Notes under the pieces: model-generated
Databases searched by the model: none
Told to the model about the DNA's origin: nothing
What the model saw: the letters and a program-made list of their open reading frames with translations, nothing else
Part shown: in pieces, positions 7,656 through 15,225 of the stretch
How positions within the stretch are numbered: position 1 is the stretch's first letter
How the letters are laid out: every line of letters begins with the position of its first letter
Position numbers and translations under genes: made by a program
Origin: Nitrospira sp.
GTDB taxonomy: Bacteria; Nitrospirota; Nitrospiria; Nitrospirales; Nitrospiraceae
NCBI GenBank assembly: GCA_018242685.1
Contig: JAFEBM010000009.1
Span: forward strand, 1 to 45,810
Direction of reading: 5' to 3'
Length of the DNA: 45,810 nucleotides

Positions 7656-7745
7656 GAATTGGTGCCAAGACTTGTTCTGTGCATGCCAGTGAACAATGAT
7701 TCAAGGAGTCGGGTCCTCTTTCCTCGGATGAGTATTGAGAGAGGG
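7656..7745 (+). repeat. Dispersed repeat, copy B (longest)
   Basis: It starts GAATTGGTGCCAAGACTTG, then TTCTGTGCATGCC, AGTGAACAATGATTCAAG, GAGTCGGGTCCTCTTTCC and TGAGAGAGGGTGCGG. It matches copy A through the first two thirds. Its tail resembles the TGATTCAAGGATCTGGTC...CTGAGAGAGGGTG stretch at 3229-3302. It lies in the otherwise empty 243-bp gap between lhgO and the DUF2235 gene. Confidence 0.55.
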
Positions 7746-7858
7746 TGCGGCATCGAACTATACTTATACGTAGTTGTTGTGCGCAGCCCTATGTCCGTGG
7801 GGAGATTGCTGAGTCGTCGATTCAGCGCCATATCAGCCTCACATTCGCGTAAGCCGCT

Positions 7859-9163
7859 ATGTCGGAACGAAACATCGTCATCTGCTCGGACGGCACGGGC
7901 AACACCTTCGATAGAAGCGTTTCCAACGTGACCCGACTGGTGAAGCTGTTGGCCCTGAACGATCGCAAGCAGCAAGTTGTGGTCTATGATCAAGGGATTG
8001 GGACCGTAGAACGGCTTGAGTCAGTTCGGCAGTTTCAGCGATCAGTCCAAGATCCCGACTCATTGGAAATACTCGATGCGCCGAAAGGATGGTCGACCGA
8101 TCCCGGAAGTCTTACGAAGCGCTTGCTTGGACTGGGCTTCGGCTATGGCCTTAAGGCCAATATTCGGCAGATGTATGAAAAGTTGAGTCAGTGCTATCGC
8201 ACGGGAGACAAACTATTCTTCTTTGGGTTTTCTCGCGGGGCATTCACTGTACGGGCTTTGGCAGGCTTGATCTATCATTGCGGGTTACCAAAGCCCAAGG
8301 GGGCCATGACCAAAGGTTGTTTCTCTGAGGCCTATACACGCTACTCAATGCTCTACGAGCAGAGAGGCGATGAGTGGGAACGAATCACTGCGATCGCGGA
8401 CGAACGTAAGCGGGGAGCGGAATTAGAAAAATGGTACGACAAGGATAAGGCAAGGTTCAAGTATGATGCCGAGAGGATCGCTGAGTTCCAGAGAAGATTT
8501 CCTGTCAGTGAAGATGTCGGCATTCATTTTCTGGGCCTATGGGATACGGTCAAGTCTTACGGAGGCATTCGTCTCATTATGCTGCCCCATCTGCGACATA
8601 ACCCGTGTGTGAGGACTGTTCGACAGGCTCTGGCGCTCAACGAACGACGTTCTTGGTTTGACGCGACGACATGGGGCCGGCTGGATTTGGACAAAAAGGG
8701 TGCGCTTGTAAGGCTCAAAGAAACTCTCTCTTCCGGTGACTATCACGCGCTCGAAGCGCAGGACATCGAAGAGGTCTGGTTCCGCGGATGCCATTCCGAC
8801 ATCGGTGGCGGCGACGCGGAGGCTGTTACCGGCATGATCGCGTTACGTTGGATGTTGGGCGAAGCGAAATCCAAGGGCTTTGTTCTTAACCAAAACGGGG
8901 AGATTGTGCTCGGCACCGATGACCCGCCGGGGCCCGCGGAAATCCACGAATCGATGTCACCTGCTTGGAAAGCGGCGGCCTATGCACATTTGAAAGAGAT
9001 CGACAACTCAGGGATGTATCCGAGCCTGAAGTCCGCAGTGGGCAAGACGGGAAGGAGGACTCCGGATGTGCTGACGCGCGATGGCAAGATCTTATTGCAT
9101 TCCAGCGTCGGTGCTCGCCATGCGATCTTGGCGCCTGTGGAATACCGGCAGACAAAGCGATGA
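7859..9163 (+). CDS. DUF2235 alpha/beta-hydrolase (Tle1-like phospholipase family)
   Basis: A 434-residue DUF2235 protein. The entry strand VICSDGTGNTFD begins at residue 7. The nucleophile elbow is FFGFSRGAFTVRALAG (GxSxG). The acid is likely in HFLGLWDTVKSYGG and the His in WFRGCHSDIGGGD, all in the canonical order. The family includes type VI secretion phospholipase effectors (Tle1) and cytosolic hydrolases. No VgrG, PAAR, Hcp or immunity lipoprotein lies beside it, so an effector role is not supported. There is no signal peptide. The ribosome binding site is weak. It converges on the OmpA-domain gene with 68 bp between the stops and no obvious terminator. Confidence 0.85.
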   Translation: MSERNIVICSDGTGNTFDRSVSNVTRLVKLLALNDRKQQVVVYDQGIGTVERLESVRQFQRSVQDPDSLEILDAPKGWSTDPGSLTKRLLGLGFGYGLKANIRQMYEKLSQCYRTGDKLFFFGFSRGAFTVRALAGLIYHCGLPKPKGAMTKGCFSEAYTRYSMLYEQRGDEWERITAIADERKRGAELEKWYDKDKARFKYDAERIAEFQRRFPVSEDVGIHFLGLWDTVKSYGGIRLIMLPHLRHNPCVRTVRQALALNERRSWFDATTWGRLDLDKKGALVRLKETLSSGDYHALEAQDIEEVWFRGCHSDIGGGDAEAVTGMIALRWMLGEAKSKGFVLNQNGEIVLGTDDPPGPAEIHESMSPAWKAAAYAHLKEIDNSGMYPSLKSAVGKTGRRTPDVLTRDGKILLHSSVGARHAILAPVEYRQTKR

Positions 9164-9231
9164 ACCACGATGCGGAGTTAAGTGAGCGGATATCCTTGTC
9201 TTCATCATCGGTTTCGTATTGCCAGCGATGG

Positions 9232-10980
9232 TCACCGCTTGAGCGGAGTATCCTGGGCTTTCTTACCGGCTTGCGCTTTTCCGTCGCCCAAACTGTTACC
9301 CGATTCCGGCCACTGTGTAATCACGATTTCCATTCGTCGGTTCTTACTCCGGCCCTTTTCAGTCTCATTCGTCGCGATAGGCTTGCTATCTGCATACCCC
9401 ACTGCTTTGACTCGGTCGGCTCCTAGCCCCCCGCCGACCAGTATCTGCACGGCATGGTCGGCCCTGGTCCGAGAGAGTTCGATGTTATCCCGAAAGCCCT
9501 TCCGAGAGTCGTTCCGGAGCGGCTGGTTGTCGGTATGTCCGGCTACCTCTATGTTCTGGTAACGGAATCCATGCAAGACGACTCCGACCCGTTCGAGCAG
9601 CGAGGCGCCTCCGATGGTGACTGTCGCGTCACCTGTGGAAAACAACTCACTGGTTGCCAATGCGAGGGTCAATTTATTTCCTCGCTGCTTCAAGGCCGCA
9701 CTGCCCTTCTTGAGTTCCGGCTGTAAGAGATTCGCAAGGCTTTCGCTTACTTTGCCGAGGTCGCCATTTGATGGTAATGCTTCCCCATCATCTGCGACCT
9801 CAGAGTCGGGCCCGAGCAGGTTGGTCAAGGAGAGATTGTGATCGATCGGTAGCAGAGCAAGCGAGGGAGGTTCTTCCTGAGCGGAAGGCGGCGCGGTTTG
9901 TTTGGACGAATTGAGCTCAAGCTCCGCCAGCAATTGCTTCGTGTGCACAAGTTCCGCGTCTTTCGCCGTGAGTTGGGGATTGAGATCCGCCAGCTTTTGA
10001 GCGGCTTGTTTGAGGTCCTCCTTGACCTGCGCCAGTTCTTGCTCTTTCTTCGCCGTCTGTTGTTCCGCTTCGGCGGCGCGGCGCTTAGCCTGGGCCAGTT
10101 CGAGTTCTTTCCCCGCTATCTGCTGTTCCGCGTCGGTGACACGACGCTTGACCTGCGTCAGCTCTTGCTCTCTCCCCGCCGTCTGTTGTTCGACTTCGGT
10201 GACACGGCGCTTGGCCTGCGCCAGTTCTTGCTCTCTCCCCGCCGTCTGTTGTTCGACTTCGGTGACACGGCGTTTGCTCTGCGCCAGTTCATGCTCTTTC
10301 TCCGCCATCTGCAGTTCGGCTTCAGTGACACGGCGCTTAGCCTGGGCCAGTTCGAGTTCTTTCCCCGCTATCTGCTGTTCCGCGTCGGTGACGCGGCGCT
10401 TGGCCTGTGCCAGCTCTTGCTCTTTCCCAACCATCTGCTGGTCGACTTCAGCGGCGCGGCGTTTGGCCTGGGTCAGGTCCTGTCCTTTTCCCATCGCTGC
10501 CAGCTGTTGTTCGAATTCGGCAACGCGGCGCTTGGCCTGCGCCAGCTCTTGCTCTTTCTTTGCCGTCTGTTGTTCGGCTTCGGCGGCGCGGCGTTTGGCC
10601 TGGGCCAGTTCCTGCACTTTTCCCGTCGCGGCCAGCTGTTGCTCAAGTTCGGCAATACGGCGCTTGGCTTTGTTGAGCTCCTCAGTTTGGGACGAAAGAT
10701 CCTCTCGAAGCTGTTTGGAATTCTCGTGGCCGCTGGCTATCAAAGCAGCGATCTCATTCTCCTTGGCATGGAGCTGGAGAATGAGCTCACCGATCCGTTG
10801 CTTGAGTTGTCGCTCAAGCTCATTGATTTTTTGCGTGGCCTGCTGGAGATTGTTTCTCGTCACGCTCAGCTCGTCTTGCGATGACTGGCCGTCTGAATCT
10901 TCGGCGGCCATAGAGACCGGCGCGTTTCCGCATAGCATGACGATGGATACAAGAACGAAGGTGGATAACTTGATCATCAT
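9232..10980 (-). CDS. OmpA-domain envelope protein with long tandem-repeat coiled coil
   Basis: A 582-residue exported protein. The signal peptide is residues 1-25 (hydrophobic TFVLVSIVMLCG, cut near SMAA). Residues about 35-100 form a first coiled coil. Residues about 101-313 are ten units of 21 residues (two of 23) with consensus ELAQAKRRVTEAEQQTAGKEQ minus small changes. A linker rich in Pro, Ser and Asp follows. The C-terminal OmpA/MotB domain (about 445-560) contains NIEVAGHTDNQPL and LSRTRADHAVQIL with GYADSKPIA and KNRRMEIVI, the peptidoglycan (diaminopimelate) binding motifs. It probably spans the periplasm like a spacer, anchored to the wall. The start could be either of two adjacent ATGs; GGTGAA lies just upstream. 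Confidence 0.88.
   Translation of the reverse strand: MMIKLSTFVLVSIVMLCGNAPVSMAAEDSDGQSSQDELSVTRNNLQQATQKINELERQLKQRIGELILQLHAKENEIAALIASGHENSKQLREDLSSQTEELNKAKRRIAELEQQLAATGKVQELAQAKRRAAEAEQQTAKKEQELAQAKRRVAEFEQQLAAMGKGQDLTQAKRRAAEVDQQMVGKEQELAQAKRRVTDAEQQIAGKELELAQAKRRVTEAELQMAEKEHELAQSKRRVTEVEQQTAGREQELAQAKRRVTEVEQQTAGREQELTQVKRRVTDAEQQIAGKELELAQAKRRAAEAEQQTAKKEQELAQVKEDLKQAAQKLADLNPQLTAKDAELVHTKQLLAELELNSSKQTAPPSAQEEPPSLALLPIDHNLSLTNLLGPDSEVADDGEALPSNGDLGKVSESLANLLQPELKKGSAALKQRGNKLTLALATSELFSTGDATVTIGGASLLERVGVVLHGFRYQNIEVAGHTDNQPLRNDSRKGFRDNIELSRTRADHAVQILVGGGLGADRVKAVGYADSKPIATNETEKGRSKNRRMEIVITQWPESGNSLGDGKAQAGKKAQDTPLKR
10039..10680 (-). repeat. 63-bp coding minisatellite in the OmpA-domain gene
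   Basis: Ten tandem units encode the KRR-containing 21-residue repeats; two units carry six extra bases. Higher-order copying is visible. The segment starting GCGCTTAGCCTGGGCCAG occurs at 10081 and again at 10333, exactly 252 bp (4 x 63) apart, and continues identically into the next unit. Two other neighbouring units (TEVEQQTAGREQ) are also nearly identical in DNA. This is recent duplication within an in-frame array. Confidence 0.9.
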
Positions 10981-11484
10981 GGTTCACCCACAAGTCGATA
11001 AGGCGCGGTGATCACACATGGATTCCCCGCCAATGGACTTCAATTCACTCATGTGCGCATGAAATCCGCTCAGGAGGCTTAGGCGGAAGCACCTGAATGC
11101 AAGCCTAAACCGATGTCGGGGCGTTCCCCTCTTGATGAAAGAAAAGAGAAAAACGGAAGGTGATCGTATCGCCTTCGTGATTCACTTTGCAACGGGGTGT
11201 GGGATCACGACACATGAGACGACGGGCGGTGAGAGAAATATGGAACATCCCTTGGAAGTGACAATCTGGAATCCGAATGGTGTCAACGGCGCTCACCGCA
11301 CCGACGCACCCGTGTTTTGTCGAGCAATTTGACGACTTATTCGCGAACGTCTCTGCGAGGCAGAGACCGAATCTCGAAAAAATCGATGTTCAGATTTGGT
11401 TCCGGCTTCCCGCCTTGAATCTGATCGTCTGTCTCGCTAGACTTCGTTCCGCTCGACGCGTTCTGCTTCTTCGGAGGTTACTCA
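10981..11484. other. Intergenic region between divergent OmpA and Sel1 genes
   Basis: No supported gene in 504 bp; both promoters should lie here. A perfect inverted repeat is at 11349-11367 (GTCTCTGC GAG GCAGAGAC), 118 bp before the Sel1 start. It is not followed by a T-run, so it is more likely a regulator site or mRNA leader hairpin than a terminator. A 66-codon ORF at 11132 shows no motif. Confidence 0.4.
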
Positions 11485-12510
11485 ATGATGGTTCGCCCTT
11501 TTCTTCACACATGCATTGTCTTCGGAGCATTGGTCTCAGCAGCGATGAGCCCTTCGGAGGCAGCCGACCAGCCGCAACAAGTCAAAGCCGCGTGCGAGAA
11601 AGGCACTTCGACAGCATGCAACTCCCTCGGATTGTTGTATCTAAAAGGTGAGGGAGTGAAGCAAGATGACACTCGATCCGCAGCCCTTTTCAGGAAAGCC
11701 TGTGACGGCGGGGATGCGAGTGGCTGCTCCAATCTTGGCGTGATGTATGCCGAGGGGATCGGGATCCCGCAGGACGACGTTCAAGCCGCTGCCTTCTCTC
11801 GGAAAGCCTGTGATGGCGGGGGTATGAAGGGCTGCTTCAATCTTGGCGTGATGTATGCCGAGGGGACTGGAGTTCAACAGGACGACCTTGAAGCCATCGA
11901 CTTCTATAGGCAAGCCTGTGATGGGGGGCATGTGAAGGGGTGCTACAACCTTGGCGTGATGTATGCCGAGGGGGTTGGGGTCCCGCAGGACGATGCTCAA
12001 GCCGTTGCCTTTTCTCGGAAAGCCTGTGACGGTGGCAATGTGAGGGGCTGCTACAACCTTGGCGTGATGTATGCCGAAGGGGCCGGGGTTCCACAAGATG
12101 ACGTTCAATCAACCGACTTCTATAGGAAGGCCTGTGACGGTGGCAATGCGAGGGGCTGCTACAATCTTGGTGTGATGTATGCCGAGGTCCAACAGGACAA
12201 CTTTCAAGCCGCCGACTTCTACAGGAAGGCCTGTGACGGTGGGAGTGCCAAGGGCTGCTCTAATCTCGGTGTGATGTATGCCCAGGGGACCGGGATCAAG
12301 CAGGACGACATTCGAGCCGTCAACCTTTACAGAAAGGCCTGTGATGCTGGGGATGCGAAGGGCTGTATCCATCTCGGCATGGTCTATCAAGTCGGAAGGG
12401 GTATCAAACAGGATGATGCTGAAGCACTTAAGTATTACGGGAAAGCGTGCGATCTCAGAGAGCCAAAAGGCTGCTCTCATTACGCAAAGTTGAAGACGGG
12501 TAGGCGGTGA
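11485..12510 (+). CDS. Exported Sel1-repeat (Hcp-like, cysteine-paired) protein
   Basis: A 341-residue secreted protein with a signal peptide (cut near PSEAA, residue 25-27) and about eight Sel1/TPR-like repeats. Each 36-residue unit has the form (Y/F)xRKACDGGxxxGCxNLGVMYAEGxGVxQDDxxAxx. The two cysteines 7-8 residues apart within every unit should form a disulfide stapling each helical hairpin, as in Helicobacter Hcp proteins. A periplasmic or surface location is therefore likely, and the role is probably protein binding. One unit (YAEVQQDNFQ, near 12190) is three residues short in the loop. GGAGG lies 7 nt before ATG 11485. The 108-bp DNA repeats are similar enough to recombine. Confidence 0.9.
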   Translation: MMVRPFLHTCIVFGALVSAAMSPSEAADQPQQVKAACEKGTSTACNSLGLLYLKGEGVKQDDTRSAALFRKACDGGDASGCSNLGVMYAEGIGIPQDDVQAAAFSRKACDGGGMKGCFNLGVMYAEGTGVQQDDLEAIDFYRQACDGGHVKGCYNLGVMYAEGVGVPQDDAQAVAFSRKACDGGNVRGCYNLGVMYAEGAGVPQDDVQSTDFYRKACDGGNARGCYNLGVMYAEVQQDNFQAADFYRKACDGGSAKGCSNLGVMYAQGTGIKQDDIRAVNLYRKACDAGDAKGCIHLGMVYQVGRGIKQDDAEALKYYGKACDLREPKGCSHYAKLKTGRR

Positions 12511-12595
12511 GATTGTGATCGATGGACGTTGTCCGTATGATCATGCGCACGATCGATCGGTGTGACCCCCTTCAGTCTTGGAAGTGAGGTTGCTG

Positions 12596-13135
12596 ATGCG
12601 AGGACTTCTCCTTGCCCTGGTACTAGTTGTTCTGGCCGGATGTCCGACCACGACGGCTATGCTGGTCGGAGCCCCGGCGCTCCTATCCAAGTCCGAGTTC
12701 GATGAGCGGCGGACGGAAACCAAGCAACAGATCGAAAAGGGGTTGATCTCGAAAGAAGCCGGTGAAACCAACTGTCGTCAGATGCTCAGTACGGCCGATC
12801 GGAATCACGCTGCTCCACCTCCGGTGGATCCCGTCGTCTGTGAGTTCGGCTCGTTTGCCGACAAACTCTATGAACTGACCAGGTCCACGGAGAGCGGCGC
12901 GCTGACGCCGGAACTTTGGGTGACCAAGTGCAAGCAATTGGCTGGGCAGCCATCTGGGAAAGATGTATGCCGGTACGATCCGTTTGCTGAACGGATGACT
13001 CAATGGCGGCGTTTGGTCAGCGAAGGTAAGGCGACAAAGGAAGGGGCTGAGATGGACTGCCGCAATTATGTGAAGCAGGTTCGTCAACATCCGATTCCTG
13101 GTCCGGAGATCAGCGAGGATGCTTGCAAACTTTAG
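12596..13135 (+). CDS. Predicted lipoprotein with triplicated short motif
   Basis: A 179-residue lipoprotein. It has a short basic start, hydrophobic LLLALVLVVLAGC with the lipobox LAGC (lipid-modified Cys 15), then PTTTAML. The mature part carries three related segments ending GLISKEAGETNCRQML, GALTPELWVTKCKQLA and GKATKEGAEMDCRNYV, each with one Cys after a Gly-x-x-(T/S)-x-E pattern. Two are preceded by VCEFGSFADKLYEL or VCRYDPFAERMTQW. The paired cysteines suggest disulfides in the periplasm. The start at ATG 12596 is preferred over TTG 12578, which would bury the signal peptide. It follows the Sel1 gene by 85 bp on the same strand. Function unknown. Confidence 0.75.
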   Translation: MRGLLLALVLVVLAGCPTTTAMLVGAPALLSKSEFDERRTETKQQIEKGLISKEAGETNCRQMLSTADRNHAAPPPVDPVVCEFGSFADKLYELTRSTESGALTPELWVTKCKQLAGQPSGKDVCRYDPFAERMTQWRRLVSEGKATKEGAEMDCRNYVKQVRQHPIPGPEISEDACKL

Positions 13136-13224
13136 AAACAAGCCTGTAAACACTCCGAACAAGAGCACGCATTCGATCCCTCGCAACACTTTCCCATGCC
13201 TCCCAAAGGGCAACGTTCTATCAT
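13132..13224 (-). CDS. Tiny cysteine-rich peptide (30 aa, 7 Cys)
   Basis: A 30-residue ORF: MIERCPLGGMGKCCEG followed by SNACSCSECLQACF. Cysteines at 5, 13, 14, 20, 22, 25 and 29 give CX7CCX5CXCX2CX3C, dense enough for a metal site (metallothionein-like) or a disulfide knot. AGAGG lies 6 nt before ATG 13224. The frame is open upstream to a TTG at 13320, 4 nt after the stop of the neighbouring 29-aa ORF, so a 62-aa form (two extra Cys) is possible. Its stop overlaps the stop of the convergent lipoprotein gene. I do not recognise the family, and existence is inferred from composition and the ribosome binding site. Confidence 0.45.
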   Translation of the reverse strand: MIERCPLGGMGKCCEGSNACSCSECLQACF

Positions 13225-13324
13225 TGATGGCCTCTCGCGCCGACATATCTGTCTGCCGCCTTCCCCCGATTCACATGCGCCTTGTTCGAGAGGAGCCGGA
13301 ATATCGGGGGTCAGCTGCAATCGT

Positions 13325-13414
13325 TTAGCCCGCAGTCATCATGGCAAATACGATAACTGCGAACACAAAGATGCCTAAGAAGATGTAAGAGAGGGCATCG
13401 TTCATGCCTGGCAT
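13325..13414 (-). CDS. 29-residue single-span membrane peptide
   Basis: MPGMNDALSYIFLGIF then VFAVIVFAMMTAG: a short polar head and about 20 hydrophobic residues, so a single transmembrane helix with almost no tail. A near-perfect Shine-Dalgarno, AAGGAGGTGA (13421-13430), lies 6-9 nt before ATG 13414; an in-frame ATG at 13420 would sit too close to it. Small membrane peptides of this design often stabilise or regulate larger membrane complexes (for example the small subunits of terminal oxidases). No such complex is adjacent. It lies 100 nt upstream of the cysteine-rich ORF on the same strand and may be co-transcribed with it. This ORF is below usual annotation cut-offs. Confidence 0.6.
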   Translation of the reverse strand: MPGMNDALSYIFLGIFVFAVIVFAMMTAG

Positions 13415-13585
13415 GTGCATTCACCTCCTTGTCCGGTTATTGTTTGGGTTTTTGAATCTTTCACTGCACAGATCGCTATCATTGTGAGCCTAATCGTTAA
13501 GGTCGCAGGAGAGAACACCTGGAGACTGACGCTTCAAGGCTCACCCGCCGGCGCACCAACAATCGCACGAACGTGATGAGAAGGA

Positions 13586-13879
13586 TTACGCTTGAGGAGG
13601 ATGAAAGACCGAGGTCACGAAGACTGGAAGATGGAGCACCGGCTCGCGCCTCTCGTGCAAACCGGAACGATTGGCCGATCCTGGTTCAGGGCTGATCGGA
13701 GGAATCGAAAAATCCTCAGAGACTGATTCCACTGATACATCCGAAGTGAGGAGCCCGATAAGTGTCAGCGGTGTTCCCAACATTTGCGACATCACGCAGA
13801 TACAGAGAAACAGCACCAGAAATACAAAGCCTGTTTCATGAGACGAACAGAAAAATGAAGTGGGACCGATTCGACGCAT
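13586..13879 (-). CDS. Small protein with one hydrophobic segment, unknown function
   Basis: A 97-residue ORF from ATG 13879 (MRRIGPTSFFCSSHETG). Residues about 18-43 are hydrophobic (FVFLVLFLCICVMSQMLG and following TPLTLIGLL). A Ser/Glu/Pro-rich region and the tail LHLPVFVTSVFHPP follow. Codon third positions look coding, and the hydrophobic block is long enough to span the membrane once. No good ribosome binding site is seen. The same frame stays open upstream to 14506, but there it is the antisense shadow of the methyltransferase gene. It is divergent from that gene. Family not recognised; moderate doubt that it is expressed. Confidence 0.4.
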   Translation of the reverse strand: MRRIGPTSFFCSSHETGFVFLVLFLCICVMSQMLGTPLTLIGLLTSDVSVESVSEDFSIPPISPEPGSANRSGLHERREPVLHLPVFVTSVFHPPQA

Positions 13880-14080
13880 AGAGATCACTATACTCCCCCG
13901 GGGAAAAGTGGGCAAGCGTGGCCAGATCCCCTTCCAGTCCGGGCAACGCCGAAAGGAAGAGCGCCGTTCTCTATGAGGGCCGACTGACTTACTCCGGCGG
14001 TATACGGTATGGTGTAGCAGTGGAAGGAACTGCCGCCTTTCTGTTTCAGCGCATGTCACACGGCGGCAGAGAGAGGGCAT

Positions 14081-14719
14081 ATGGAGAATGACGCAGCCTA
14101 CGGGGTGTGGTGGCTCGTCCTCGTGAATTCCCTGTTCTTTATTGTTTTTGCGCTGAGCTTCACGCGTCCTCGGACGGGACGCGATTGGCGATCTCTTGGG
14201 GTCTTCTCCGCGTTTATCGTGGCCCTCTTTGCCGAGATGTATGGGTTCCCCCTGAGCATTTATCTGCTTTCGGGATGGCTGGCGAACCACTATCCGGAGG
14301 TCGATCCGTTTGCTCACGACACCGGTCATTTCTGGCATGTCTTGCTCGGCATCCCGGGCTCCGCGCACTCTGATCCAGTGCATATTCTCAGCGAGGTGCT
14401 GGTCTTCATAGGGCTGATCCTGCTGGCGCTGTCCTGGCGCGTCTTGTATCGGGCGCAGCGGGAGCAGACCCTGGCCACAAGCGGACCCTATGCTTTGATC
14501 AGACATCCGCAGTATGCCGCCTTCATCATCATTATGCTGGGTTTTCTACTCCAATGGCCGACCTTTCCGACCCTGTTCATGTTCCCTGTCCTTGTGGGGA
14601 TGTATAGCCTTCTTGCGCACGAAGAGGAGGGAGAGGCCCGTGCGCAATTCGGCGAAGCCTATGATCGTTATGCGGCGGTGACGCCGGCTTTTTTCCCTTC
14701 ATGGAGAAAACGGGTATGA
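14081..14719 (+). CDS. Isoprenylcysteine carboxyl methyltransferase (ICMT)-like membrane methyltransferase
   Basis: A 212-residue integral membrane protein of the ICMT/PEMT/NnrU-like superfamily. It has hydrophobic segments at about residues 10-28, 42-66, 100-125 and 140-168. The SAM-binding signature is GPYALIRHPQYAAFIIIMLG (residues about 132-151), followed by the C-terminal EEEGEARAQFGEAYDRYAAVTPAFFP, the conserved E.....FG..Y..Y....P.F.P pattern. It probably methylates a small lipid or prenyl-like acceptor; the substrate is unknown. GAGAGGG lies just before ATG 14081. The region between membrane segments 2 and 3 (YPEVDPFAHDTGHFWH) faces one side and is unusually His/Asp-rich. It stands alone on the plus strand. 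Confidence 0.8.
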   Translation: MENDAAYGVWWLVLVNSLFFIVFALSFTRPRTGRDWRSLGVFSAFIVALFAEMYGFPLSIYLLSGWLANHYPEVDPFAHDTGHFWHVLLGIPGSAHSDPVHILSEVLVFIGLILLALSWRVLYRAQREQTLATSGPYALIRHPQYAAFIIIMLGFLLQWPTFPTLFMFPVLVGMYSLLAHEEEGEARAQFGEAYDRYAAVTPAFFPSWRKRV

Positions 14720-14852
14720 GCACCGGAAAGTTGAATGTAGGAAAGACGAGTATATGGGCAGGATCAGACTCATGAGACGGAATGGCGCGAGGGGTGCTCT
14801 ATAAACCCCGTGCTGGTTATGGTACGGTGTCCGCCTCGATGGAGGAAATACC

Positions 14853-15125
14853 ATGATATTCAGACGGCCGGAGCTCGAAAAAGATAATCCGATCGCTCCC
14901 CAACCGTATGTGGGCCCGCGTAGGAGGCTGGTGCTGGCTCGAGCTGCGGCGTCGAGGGCAGTCACGGAAGAGACTGATTTGAAAAAGACGTTGCAGAATT
15001 TGACGCTGGCGGCATCCCGTTATGTGGATTGTGTACCGAAAACAAGGAAAACGGGAAAGAGCCTGAAGGTATTGCGGGATGCGATCGCACAAGCCGAGCG
15101 AGTGCTCGCCGCCGAAGACTGCTAA
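14853..15125 (+). CDS. Small basic hypothetical protein
   Basis: A 90-residue ORF with a good Shine-Dalgarno (GGAGG, 7 nt before ATG 14853). The sequence is Arg/Ala/Lys-rich and mostly helical: ARAAASRAVTEETDLKKTLQ, then a Leu/Ala heptad-like run to the C-terminal VLRDAIAQAERVLAAED. No signal peptide, no membrane segment, two cysteines. It is probably a cytoplasmic small protein. It precedes the exported 291-aa protein by 100 bp on the same strand. No family recognised. Confidence 0.6.
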   Translation: MIFRRPELEKDNPIAPQPYVGPRRRLVLARAAASRAVTEETDLKKTLQNLTLAASRYVDCVPKTRKTGKSLKVLRDAIAQAERVLAAEDC

Positions 15126-15225
15126 GGAACCAGACCGTTCACGGTTCGGTGAGGCTGAAGACCGTGGTCTTTGTATCGGCTGAATTGCAGCCTGATCAGC
15201 CACGGCTTCAGGCAGGAGGTGAGCA

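Noticed and set aside
7859..9163. DUF2235 protein as a type VI secretion effector
   Set aside because: No VgrG, PAAR, Hcp, adaptor or immunity gene is beside it; many DUF2235 proteins are not effectors.
9898..11011. Two long plus-strand ORFs (328 and 333 codons) across the OmpA-domain coiled-coil repeats
   Set aside because: They are antisense frames of a 63-bp repeat whose period is a multiple of three, so all frames stay open. Their Leu/Phe and Ser/Cys-rich translations show no domain.
13586..14506. 306-codon minus-strand frame
   Set aside because: Its upstream two thirds is antisense to the clear ICMT-like gene and has no signature; only the 97-residue tail is kept as a low-confidence ORF.
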